From: Saprospiraceae bacterium | Lineage (GTDB): Bacteria > Bacteroidota > Bacteroidia > Chitinophagales > Saprospiraceae | Assembly (NCBI GenBank): GCA_013360405.1 | Contig: JABWBR010000034.1 | Location: 1-64,000 of the forward strand | DNA length: 64,000 nucleotides | Reading direction: 5' to 3' | In this document: in pieces, positions 47,201-53,260 of the stretch | How positions within the stretch are numbered: the stretch's first letter is position 1 | Layout: each line of letters starts with the position of its first letter | Program-made: the position numbers and the translations under genes | Notes under the pieces: generated by a model | Database searches by the model: none | What the model was told of the DNA's origin: nothing | What the model saw: the letters and a program-made list of their open reading frames with translations, nothing else

Positions 47201-47506
47201 GCGCCGGCATACTCGGTGACAATCCCCTCGGGGAATTCAGAAGAAGCCCCGCCTGTGTCGACGGATACACCGGCCAAGGGCTACCGCCACATCACCATAT
47301 CGGGCAAAGTGCCATTGGATCACTACCACGAATTATTCAACTACTTCATCACGCCCTTTGCCATGAGCGGCAACCGCATAGACATCGAAGTGAGTTTCAC
47401 CATCCACAGCGCCGCCGCCAATCCGCTGGATGAGTCGAAGCAGCAGGTTAAAAATGCTAAAGAGGCGGCCAGGCAGTTGGGGTTGCGGGTGGAGGGGGAG
47501 GAGTGA
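44219..47506 (+). CDS. DUF499 ATPase with N-terminal Swt1-type HEPN-like domain
   Basis: The 1095-residue protein starts with a helical domain (residues about 1-145) that resembles Swt1-type HEPN domains and contains Arg 108 and His 113 in DVRHKIAHF, a correct RxxxxH spacing for a HEPN ribonuclease site. The ATPase core follows, with Walker A at 254-260 (GFGGGKT) and Walker B ILIDELAD with Asp 370 and Glu 371, then the long DUF499 region with SPRYVAS and a C-terminal domain rich in Pro and Ser before a final conserved block. DUF499 proteins partner DUF1156 methylases in anti-phage clusters and may load or sense DNA. It ends 52 bp before the next gene; a 12-G run follows its stop. Confidence 0.88.
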   Translation: MTTLNQQQKDNLYKGLGLFLDAIRPYVVSVLIKEAGDKWPAWFVEALTPPQQQNWNQGLRQGTLPENLIDFHYLKSFSIKYKNLLKADFGVKDAQGLPTWLGEIADVRHKIAHFHEVDEDGITNAYIKMTQIARSLGMDELVVELKKLREAQPPSMADEKAVAESAAAYGGVKPWFMAVTPHLDIRQGRLDESVFAANLAEVALGNGREIYNNPAVFFSKTYFTAGIKNVARRVIKGLNGEEDAENRVISLQTGFGGGKTHTLISLYHLVKWGSHAGQSALAADLLAYTGAPKFDKARIAVFTNTTNDPANGRQTPDGITIQTIWGELAWQLGGAAAYEIIRKNDEQLIAPGGLFKKVLENNTPALILIDELADYCVKAAAKRAGSSSLADQTISFMQELTEAVAGVNHCVAVITLPASPQEVGNTPEAQNILSSLQKRVSRVGADTQPVADEEIYEVIRRRLFENIGDDAHTEAVISKYMELYQQYGSELPSHVVKSEYRQKMRNAYPFHPELIDVFRIRWASHHDFQRTRGALRLLAAIVSDLWKRQQSLPGGNLLIHASDVQCANLDPLTGQLKKLYGNGYDAVISADVAGASSNAFKIDGNKTEFGQWYLTQGISAAILLNSFGSEGANKGLGIAELKLNLLRPDGFNHNSVNGALDELESNAYYLYYAQSGGGKRYWFHTKPNINILINQAKNDIRSDEIEAEILRRVQQSTSNLALFGRALVNPSEDVPEQQRPTLIILSPRYVASPDGVNGQIKPLIEKLATQKGNSQRIYRNTLLFLLCSELGIGKLQSSVRDYLACQKIGQEYAGQLEREQRDDIQRRVQETAKETDRAIVVAYAIVAKYTAKSGIEKLVLKQFRDSLDSQINNQLIQTLKDEEWLLESVGYNTLANHNLLPAPAQPIKTKDIYEAFLRFDDKPMITGHQAVSNSLLRYCQNGEFCIASGDGRQFTRYFLGEPVPMFDVTDTVYWLTDKSEKPAPAPVATEQSTIAPAYSVTIPSGNSEEAPPVSTDTPAKGYRHITISGKVPLDHYHELFNYFITPFAMSGNRIDIEVSFTIHSAAANPLDESKQQVKNAKEAARQLGLRVEGEE

Positions 47507-47557
47507 GGGGGGGGGGGGAGTGGGACATATAGGTAGTTAATGTAATACAACTCCACT

Positions 47558-48343
47558 ATGATAATAGAGCTTCCAGATTCACCAGAAGAGAATAGCGATA
47601 GTGAGATATTTCAATTGCTAGGTGATTATCATTTCGCTAATGTAGAATACCATACATTAGAATGGCTTACTAATAGCAATATACTAGTAGGTGGATATAG
47701 TTGGTGGAGACGGGAATGTAATTTTGAAACGTTAGTAATCGACGAAAAAGGGGAAAAATACAGGCTTTATGATGTCGAAAAAATGAAACTTGTTTCGCTA
47801 AATCTGGTAAAACCTGACAGTGTTTTTTCCAATGAATATCAAGGGTTTTTATTACTTAAAAAGCGTCCAAGTCATCATAGTATTGAATTACTTTTTTCAA
47901 AAAATCAAGAATTGGTTGCAGAAATTGTAATTCCAGATACGTTTCGTGTTAATGTAATTACAGTAAATCCAACTACCCCCTTTTTAGTGATTGGAGGATT
48001 CGAAACACTAGCTATTTATCGATTTGATGCGGAAAAAATTATGGGAAACATACCCTTGGTCAGTTCGCTGGAGACTACTGATGAATCTATGCATGTTATA
48101 GATTATCATAATATTAGACAACAGTGTATTCATCTTTTGAGTCTTGACAGGATTGAAATTTGTTTACAATTTGTAATTGATCAAAAGATTTATGATGAAG
48201 AAATAATTCAGCAAACCGCCAGAATTAATGATCTGAATTATCGCAATAATTTAGGGGTATGCGCTAAAGAGGAGTATACGCTTGAAAGAAATAAAATCAG
48301 GCTTGGGTTAATTAATTGGGTAAATAGCAGGGTTGGGCGTTAA
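47558..48343 (+). CDS. Unrecognised 261-residue protein after the defence operon
   Basis: I do not recognise the family. The product is soluble, rich in beta-type alternation (HYFANVEYHTLEWL, TTPFLVIGGFETLAIYRFD) with a helical C-terminus (YTLERNKIRLGLINW), which might be a partial propeller or sensor fold. The gene is A/T-rich unlike DUF499, so it was probably gained separately. It is 51 bp downstream in the same direction and could be the last gene of the operon. A GGYSWWRRE motif is the most distinctive string. Confidence 0.55.
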   Translation: MIIELPDSPEENSDSEIFQLLGDYHFANVEYHTLEWLTNSNILVGGYSWWRRECNFETLVIDEKGEKYRLYDVEKMKLVSLNLVKPDSVFSNEYQGFLLLKKRPSHHSIELLFSKNQELVAEIVIPDTFRVNVITVNPTTPFLVIGGFETLAIYRFDAEKIMGNIPLVSSLETTDESMHVIDYHNIRQQCIHLLSLDRIEICLQFVIDQKIYDEEIIQQTARINDLNYRNNLGVCAKEEYTLERNKIRLGLINWVNSRVGR

Positions 48344-48570
48344 TTTTCGCATCTTGTAAAACGCATATTTCACTACCGACGCCTCTTTTTTTTGAGGCTA
48401 AGTAATTGTAAACCAATTGATTGAATTTGCGACGGCGATGCGTTTTTAGTCATTTAACAATAAAAATTCGTTAAAGCTTTAAGAAATATTTAACAAAAAA
48501 AGGGAGAAATCTGCGAAGAGTTTTTTACCTTTCAGGCCTTGTAAATGCTATCATATTAAAAGTGTTAGCT

Positions 48571-48750
48571 CTACTAAACCATCCTTCGGCTAAAGCAGAT
48601 CCCGACAATTGGTGTTCTATGGCATATCTATGCATTTCACCCTACTAAACCATCCTTCGGCTAAAGCAGATCCCGACTTCCAGGAACTGACTGCCGATTG
48701 CTGACTGCTGACTGCTACTAAACCATCCTTCGGCTAAAGCAGATCCCAAC
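48571..48750. repeat. Three 36-bp repeats at ~72-bp spacing (CRISPR-like geometry)
   Basis: A 36-bp unit (starts CTACTAAACCATCCTTCGG, ends AGCAGATCCCGAC) occurs at 48571-48606, 48642-48677 and 48715-48750; only the last copy differs, by one base near its end. The gaps are 35 and 37 bp and differ from each other. That is CRISPR-like spacing, with the divergent copy last. However, no cas gene is in the window, the second gap is a CTGACTGC-type low-complexity string, and CTGCTTTAGC on the complement also occurs in the composite repeats. A dispersed intergenic repeat is at least as likely. Bases 48344-48570 hold no other feature. Confidence 0.6.
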
Positions 48751-48851
48751 TACGGCTCGCTGGCGCTCGCCAAGTTCGACCAAGCTGGGACGGCGCTGGC
48801 GCACCGATTGCACGGCAGAATGACGACTTGTTCGGAATTACGACGCATGAT

Positions 48852-48893
48852 GGCCCTTGTAGCTGAAATTCGTGAATTTCAGCTACAAGGGCC
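48852..48893. repeat. Perfect inverted repeat, 20-bp arms, 2-bp loop
   Basis: The left arm GGCCCTTGTAGCTGAAATTC is followed by GT and then its exact complement. A stem this long with almost no loop suggests a cruciform or a dispersed palindrome; no T-tract follows on either side, so a rho-independent terminator is not clear. Confidence 0.9.
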
Positions 48894-49078
48894 GATTGCA
48901 GGCATAGAAAAACAAAAAAATTGCCAATCATCCTTTCCCATCTTTTTATCATCCCCCATATCCTAGTTCAAAAACTCCGGGCCTCCCGATTTTTGAGGGG
49001 GCGATTGGGCGAGGCGGCGATCTGTGCCGATCGTTAAGCGGAGTTGCTCCGCACCGTTTTCCCAGTCCGGCCGGGGCC

Positions 49079-49130
49079 AGACCTTGCAAGGTTTCTCCCC
49101 GCCGGTTCCCCGTCAAACCTTGCAAGGTCT
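49079..49130. repeat. Inverted repeat built from two ACCTTGCAAGGT palindromes
   Basis: AGACCTTGCAAGGTTT (49079-49094) and its exact complement (49115-49130) enclose a 20-bp loop, and each arm contains the perfect 12-bp palindrome ACCTTGCAAGGT. It lies 35 bp upstream of the mntA/hepT promoter and may be an operator site or a dispersed element; nothing in the sequence separates the two options. Confidence 0.8.
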
Positions 49131-49164
49131 TTCCAGGTAAACATTTCCTGCCTGGCATCCCGCC

Positions 49165-49195
49165 TTGCCGCTATCCCGTTTTTTCCTTATTTTTG
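49165..49195 (+). promoter_or_regulatory. Promoter TTG-N20-TATTTTTG for mntA-hepT
   Basis: TTG at 49165-49167 and TATTTTTG at 49188-49195 are spaced by 20 bp, a full consensus match. The ATG at 49213 follows 17 bp later, as in the copper operon. Confidence 0.7.
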
Positions 49196-49212
49196 TAACT
49201 AAACCGTCAGTC

Positions 49213-49500
49213 ATGAACCTGAACGAGGCTAAAGAAATACTCAGGCAACACAAAGCATCCTTGTTCTCAAGGTACGCCATACAGCAACTGGCCATCTTTG
49301 GATCGGTAAGTAGGGGGGATAATACGCCGTCCAGCGATCTGGATATTCTGGTAGAGTTTAAGCAGCCTATCGGAATTCGGTTTGTTGATTTGGGCGATGA
49401 GTTGGAAGAATTACTGAAGATGAAGGTAGATTTGGTGAGTAAAAACGGGATTAAACCTAAGTATTTTAAGCATATTGAACAGGAATTGAGCTATGTCTAA
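49213..49500 (+). CDS. mntA: MntA-like nucleotidyltransferase antitoxin
   Basis: The 95-residue protein is a minimal nucleotidyltransferase with GSVSRG at 30-35, Asp 42 and Asp 44 in SDLDILVEF, and a third Asp in MKVDLV. In the MntA/HepT toxin-antitoxin system this type adds AMP to HepT and switches off its RNase. It overlaps hepT by 8 bp. The ATG at 49213 is selected because it follows the promoter and gives the usual family N-terminus; an earlier in-frame ATG at 49165 lies in the -33 region. Confidence 0.9.
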   Translation: MNLNEAKEILRQHKASLFSRYAIQQLAIFGSVSRGDNTPSSDLDILVEFKQPIGIRFVDLGDELEELLKMKVDLVSKNGIKPKYFKHIEQELSYV

Positions 49501-49837
49501 GAGAAGTAACCACGAGTTGTTGGTCGATATTTTAGAGTGTATTGATAAAATCAAAAGATATACGCAGGATATGTCGTTTGAACAATTTAGGGGGGATGAA
49601 AAGTCCATAGATGCGGTAGTAAGGAATTTTGAAATAATTGGAGAGGCTGCAAACCGCGTAGATGAAACAATAAAAAGAAAATATGCCAGTGTTGAATGGA
49701 GAAGAATTATCGGATTAAGAAATAGGATTGTCCATGAATACTTCGGTATTGATTTACAAATTATCTGGACTATTATAGAAGAAAATATGGATGCTTTTAA
49801 ATTCGAAATCGAGGAAATTATTGATGAAGTCAGTTGA
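49493..49837 (+). CDS. hepT: HepT-like HEPN ribonuclease toxin (DUF86)
   Basis: The 114-residue helical protein carries the HEPN RxxxxHxY site at Arg 76, His 81 and Tyr 83 (RNRIVHEYFGI) and the DUF86 features DKIKRYTQDMSFEQF and FEIIGEAANRV. It is expected to cleave tRNA or mRNA unless AMPylated by the upstream MntA. The 8-bp overlap ensures coupled expression. The pair is a complete, probably functional cassette on the right side of the defence island. Confidence 0.92.
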   Translation: MSKRSNHELLVDILECIDKIKRYTQDMSFEQFRGDEKSIDAVVRNFEIIGEAANRVDETIKRKYASVEWRRIIGLRNRIVHEYFGIDLQIIWTIIEENMDAFKFEIEEIIDEVS

Positions 49838-49869
49838 TTGCCTATTTCGATTCCGCAATCCGATTCCGA

Positions 49870-50001
49870 CCTTTTTCTGGCAGCTAAAGCAGCCAGTACG
49901 GTTGGCGCTATTGCACAGGCGCAGCGTGTCCAGATTCCCTGGCGGGAATGACCTTTGATGCTTGATATTTAATGAAATTAATAATCAAACATCCAACATC
50001 A
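49870..50001. repeat. ~130-bp direct repeat, left copy (flanks the DUF4143 gene)
   Basis: A segment from CCTTTTTCTGGCAGCTAAAG to AATCAAACATCCAACATC recurs at 51511-51637 in the same orientation with a few differences and a small gap. The two copies bracket the DUF4143 ATPase gene. The core CAGCTAAAGCAGCCAGTACG is the inverse complement of composite-repeat block I (CCGGCTGCTTTAGCTGCTGG). The rest of the 435-bp gap up to 50272 is CCCACAAC-type low-complexity DNA (50214-50275). Confidence 0.88.
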
Positions 50002-50213
50002 ATCACCCATGTAAGCTAAGCCAAAACGAGCACGCCCCCCATCCTTTCTCATCCTTCAAAATCCCCCCAATCCTAATAAAAAACGATCCCCAGCAGAGGA
50101 GCATTCCCCGGCAACTCGACAACCTTGCTCTCCCCGCCGCTCGTTGAGCGGAGCCGAAACGAGCCGCTACAATTTCGGATGTCGGATTTTCGATTTCGGA
50201 TTTATCCTGGAAA

Positions 50214-50275
50214 ACCCACAACCCACAACTCACAACCCACAACCCACAAACCCACAAACCCACAACCCACAACTA
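50214..50275. repeat. (ACCCACAAC)n low-complexity repeat
   Basis: Six to seven imperfect units of ACCCACAACC/CCCACAAAC run into the last codons and stop of the DUF4143 gene at 50273. The string belongs to the same CCGACAAC/CCCACAAC family as the composite repeats in the defence island. Confidence 0.8.
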
Positions 50276-51406
50276 CTTCGCCCCCACAAACGCCTCAAAA
50301 TTCTCCCTGTCAATACGAAGGGTGGCACTGCCGGGATAGGCATCGAGGAAAGATTGAGGAAAGCGGGCGGGTTTCTTGGACTGCCATTTGAATTCAAAAG
50401 CTTGGAGCCGCCCGCCGGCGTCTTCAATGTAATCGATTTCCTGTTGGGTGGTGGTGCGCCAGAAGTAGGTGTTGCAGAAATAATCGGTATGCGTGTTGCG
50501 CTTCATGCGCTCTGCGAGGAGGAAATTTTCCCATAAGGCGCCGGTGTCGGTGCGTAAGGCTAGCGGCGAGAAGTTTTTGATGATCGCATTGCGGATGCCG
50601 GTGTCGTAAAAATAGATTTTCCGGCCTTTGCGTATTTCGTTGCGGGCATTGCGACTCAGCGAAGGCAAGCGGAAGAGGATGAATGATTGTTCCAGCAGAT
50701 CGATGTATTTTTCAACGGTGGCGGTGTCGGCGCCTACGAGTTGCCCCAACTCGTTGTAGCTCACCTCGCTGCCGAGTTGCAAAGCCAGCGCTTGCAATAT
50801 TTTTACGATTAAAGACGGCTTTTTGATTTGGTCGAGGGTCAGCAAGTCTTTATACATCAGCCCGTCGCTGAGGTCGTTGAGGATTTTTTGCGCCTGTGCC
50901 GGACCGTTGTTGACTACCTCCGGGTAATAGCCGTACAAGATCCTGTTATCGAGCATCGAGCGCTCCGCCAGATGACCGTGGTGGGCGCACATTTCTGCAT
51001 AGGATAAGGGATAGAGAAAAAATTCGAATTTCCGGCCTACCAGGCTTTCTTTGGTATGGGAGGCTATGTCGAGCGAAGAAGAACCTGTGACAAACAACTG
51101 CACCTGCGGAATATGATCGGTAATTAGTTTTAGGGTCAACCCTGCATTGGCAAACCGCTGCGCCTCATCAATGACGACAACTTCGTGTTCGCCCAGCAGG
51201 GTTTTAATGTGCGCCAACGAGATGTTCTCTAATGCCGCCCTTGCCGCCGGGTCGTCGCCGGTCATCCAAAAGACTTCTTTACCAAGACGCTCCGTGATCT
51301 GCCGCACCAGCGTAGTTTTCCCGACTTGCCGTGGTCCGGTGACAATGATAGCCTTCCCTTTGTTTATCCATTGCCTGATGTTTTGCTCTTGTTGCCGGAG
51401 TATCAT
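50273..51406 (-). CDS. AAA_14/DUF4143 family ATPase, solitary
   Basis: The 377-residue protein has Walker A VTGPRQVGKTTL near residue 24, Walker B VVVIDEAQRF, the sensor LFVTGSSSLDI, and a DUF4143 C-terminal domain with YFYDTGIRNAI, EIDYIED and AFEFKW, which resembles a PD-(D/E)XK core. Function is unknown; many act in mobile or defence settings. The gene is bracketed by ~130-bp direct repeats and is opposite in strand to mntA/hepT, so it looks like an insertable cassette. It is distinct in sequence from the DUF4143 protein of the large operon. Confidence 0.88.
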   Translation of the reverse strand: MILRQQEQNIRQWINKGKAIIVTGPRQVGKTTLVRQITERLGKEVFWMTGDDPAARAALENISLAHIKTLLGEHEVVVIDEAQRFANAGLTLKLITDHIPQVQLFVTGSSSLDIASHTKESLVGRKFEFFLYPLSYAEMCAHHGHLAERSMLDNRILYGYYPEVVNNGPAQAQKILNDLSDGLMYKDLLTLDQIKKPSLIVKILQALALQLGSEVSYNELGQLVGADTATVEKYIDLLEQSFILFRLPSLSRNARNEIRKGRKIYFYDTGIRNAIIKNFSPLALRTDTGALWENFLLAERMKRNTHTDYFCNTYFWRTTTQQEIDYIEDAGGRLQAFEFKWQSKKPARFPQSFLDAYPGSATLRIDRENFEAFVGAK

Positions 51407-51441
51407 GCTTTTTGTTATAAAAATACCTGTTTTTTTCGATT

Positions 51442-51449
51442 CAAATCGA
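51442..51449 (-). promoter_or_regulatory. Weak -7 candidate and TTCGATT palindrome before the DUF4143 gene
   Basis: TCGATTTG on the minus strand matches TAnnTTTG at seven of eight positions, 36 bp before the start, inside a small inverted repeat TTCGAT/ATCGAA. A second TTCGATT lies near 51468. This could be a promoter with an operator; the evidence is slight. Confidence 0.3.
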
Positions 51450-51510
51450 ATAATTTGATCTTTTTTTTCGATTAGTTGATAACCAACTGCCGACTTTGCG
51501 CAGACAACCC

Positions 51511-51637
51511 CCTTTTTCTGGCCGCTAAAGCAGCCAGTACGGTTGGCGCTATTGCACAGGCGCAGCGTGTTCAGATTCCCTGGCGGGAATACAAATTTTA
51601 TGCTTGATGAAATTAATAATCAAACATCCAACATCAA
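51511..51637. repeat. ~130-bp direct repeat, right copy
   Basis: This is the partner of 49870-50001, with the same CTAAAGCAGCCAGTACGGTT, GCTATTGCACAGGCGCAGCG and AATCAAACATCCAACATC segments. It stops 3 bp short of the stop codon of the YhhN-family gene, whose last codons therefore abut repeat DNA. Confidence 0.88.
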
Positions 51638-51640
51638 ACA

Positions 51641-52318
51641 TCAAACATCCTGCCCCGTTCCACCCCCTCTCCCCGTCACTCCGCGAACAATGCCGTATTG
51701 CGCAAACAAATACGTAATCATAATAAAAAACGGCGCTTGCGGCAGGGGCATGTAGAATTTGTTGAGGGCCAACAGACTGTCGGATATCACAAAGGCTGCC
51801 GCGCCCAATACGATCCAGCGGGCGTCGCCGGCCGGCCAATACGACCAGCCCCGGATGGCAGTGGCCATCATGGCGCCGATGACGAGGCCGTATACCAGGA
51901 CGGGTATTTTTAATTCCTGTAAATACGGGAGTAACAGGCTCATTAATCCAATTATATAAACCAACAACAATAACCAGGCCCACCATGGGTAGTTTCCGGT
52001 TTTTTTATGTTGAGATATAGTGTTGTTAAACAATAATATATAACATAAGTGGGCGATCAAAAAGGCGATTAGTCCACCGATGAAGTACAACTCGCCTTTG
52101 TGCGCAAACAGCAAAACAACATCGCCTATCCAGGAGAAAAATAAAGCGGCGAGCAGCCAATTGCGAAAAGCAAAAGAACCCGCCTGCCACACGGCAAGGA
52201 TCAGTAAGGGTAAAAGCAGCGGTTTGGTGTATGCGGCCGCAGCCGGCCATACCAGCAGGCTGATAAGGTGTAACCCGCTCAGGAGCAGGAAGTATTGAAG
52301 TGATCTGGAGGTAGGCAT
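51641..52318 (-). CDS. YhhN family membrane protein (lysoplasmalogenase-like)
   Basis: The 225-residue protein has about seven or eight membrane helices with YhhN-family landmarks such as KPLLLPLLIL, FSWIGDVVLLF and FVISDSLLALNKF, where the conserved Asp residues lie. Family members hydrolyse the vinyl-ether bond of lysoplasmalogens in animals; the bacterial role is not settled. The C-terminal tail (VTGRGGGTGQDV) seems low-complexity and may be altered by the adjoining repeat. The gene is solitary; start at 52318. Confidence 0.85.
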   Translation of the reverse strand: MPTSRSLQYFLLLSGLHLISLLVWPAAAAYTKPLLLPLLILAVWQAGSFAFRNWLLAALFFSWIGDVVLLFAHKGELYFIGGLIAFLIAHLCYILLFNNTISQHKKTGNYPWWAWLLLLVYIIGLMSLLLPYLQELKIPVLVYGLVIGAMMATAIRGWSYWPAGDARWIVLGAAAFVISDSLLALNKFYMPLPQAPFFIMITYLFAQYGIVRGVTGRGGGTGQDV

Positions 52319-52473
52319 ATTGCTTTATTATGGTGTGAAAGATACGGATATCTGGGAAACCTTTACAGGGAGTTTTTTACCGCAGAGTTAAACGGAGTGA
52401 CACAGAGCGGGGGTTGATTATTGTCATTGCAAACTTTCCGTAATTCCTTTTAACTATGTAAAAATAATGCTTT

Positions 52474-52848
52474 ATGAAACCCACTACTAAACCCGGCTGG
52501 ATCGCGCGCATTTTGTGTATTGCAGCCATTCTCTTTGTTAGCCTTTTTGCCCTCGATGCGTTTGACGGCGGCGGTTCGCTGCTCGAAAAACTCGGCGCTT
52601 TCGGTATGCATATGATTCCTTCTATTGTGCTTGCTTTGGCCCTGCTCTTGGCCTGGTACAACGAACGTGCCGGCGGTTTTCTTTTTCTTTTTATCGCACT
52701 GGCTACCGCGCCGTTTATTTATCAAATGAATTTTACCCGCACCGGCTCCGCGCTTGTGGCCTTCCAGGCGATCGCGATGATTAATCTGCCTTTTGTAATC
52801 GTTGGGGTTTTGTTCCTGGTTAGCTATTTTAAGGTGAACAGTAAATGA
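52474..52848 (+). CDS. Small four-helix membrane protein (DUF7670-like)
   Basis: The 124-residue protein has about four membrane helices (ILCIAAILFVSLFALD, HMIPSIVLALALLLAWY, GFLFLFIALATAPFIY, INLPFVIVGVLFLVSYF). It looks like a family of short Bacteroidota membrane proteins with the WIARILCI...SLFALDAF pattern that I associate with DUF7670, but the name is given from memory. No function is proposed. It is solitary, with repeat-bearing spacers on both sides. Confidence 0.7.
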   Translation: MKPTTKPGWIARILCIAAILFVSLFALDAFDGGGSLLEKLGAFGMHMIPSIVLALALLLAWYNERAGGFLFLFIALATAPFIYQMNFTRTGSALVAFQAIAMINLPFVIVGVLFLVSYFKVNSK

Positions 52849-53048
52849 AACACTCAGCACTTGGCAGTCAATGGAAGTCCTTTAGGTTTGAAAAGGGCTC
52901 TGCTTTTGTGCCTTTGTGTGGTTTTCGGGTCTTTGTGTTAAAAAAAGCAGCACGTAACTCCGATTTTTTACCACAAAGACACAAAGGGCACTAAGTACCA
53001 CTAAGACTTGGATCACAGATAGGCTGAAAGTACGCCCCTCGCCCGGTT

Positions 53049-53086
53049 GAGATGTCACCTTCCCTCGTGCCTCGGGAAGATTACCT
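53049..53086 (-). repeat. 38-bp dispersed repeat, copy 2 (inverted)
   Basis: GAGATGTCACCTTCCCTCGT to TTCTTCCCGAGG-type sequence is the reverse complement of the copy at 27701-27738, differing at one base. The copies lie about 25 kb apart on either side of the defence island. Confidence 0.85.
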
Positions 53087-53221
53087 CTTTGCCCAGTCGC
53101 AAAGTCCCAAAGTCGCCCCCTCTCCCCCTCTCCCCCTCCATCTTTGTGGATTACAGAGAGGGCTGTCCCAAACTGTCCCAAACTGCCCCACAGAAAAAAA
53201 GCATGGCAATCACAAAATTTA

Positions 53222-53229
53222 TACTTTTG
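53222..53229 (+). promoter_or_regulatory. -7 element TACTTTTG for topA
   Basis: TACTTTTG matches TAnnTTTG exactly, 31 bp upstream of the topA start codon. No TTG sits at 20-bp spacing, so the -33 element is weak or missing. Confidence 0.5.
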
Positions 53230-53260
53230 CATCTTTAAAAACAACAAAATCCCTTGAGCT

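Larger units (their letters stand above)
52849..53260. other. Gene-free spacer with dispersed repeats upstream of topA
   Basis: The 412-bp spacer holds an imperfect inverted pair of CTTTGTG/CACAAAG strings (about 52906-52996), a 38-bp element at 53049-53086 that is the inverse complement of 27701-27738 with one mismatch, a C-rich CCCTCTCCC run near 53120, and a triple GTCCCAAACT string near 53164-53185. No reading frame here looks genuine. Confidence 0.75.

Noticed and set aside
33954-47506. Assignment of the operon to BREX
   Set aside because: The DUF1156 methylase resembles the BREX type 3 methylase, but PglZ, BrxC/PglY and BrxA/BrxF are all missing.
33954-47506. Assignment of the operon to DISARM
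   Set aside because: There is a helicase and a methylase, but no DUF1998 protein, PLD protein or DrmE, and the helicase ends in DUF3883.
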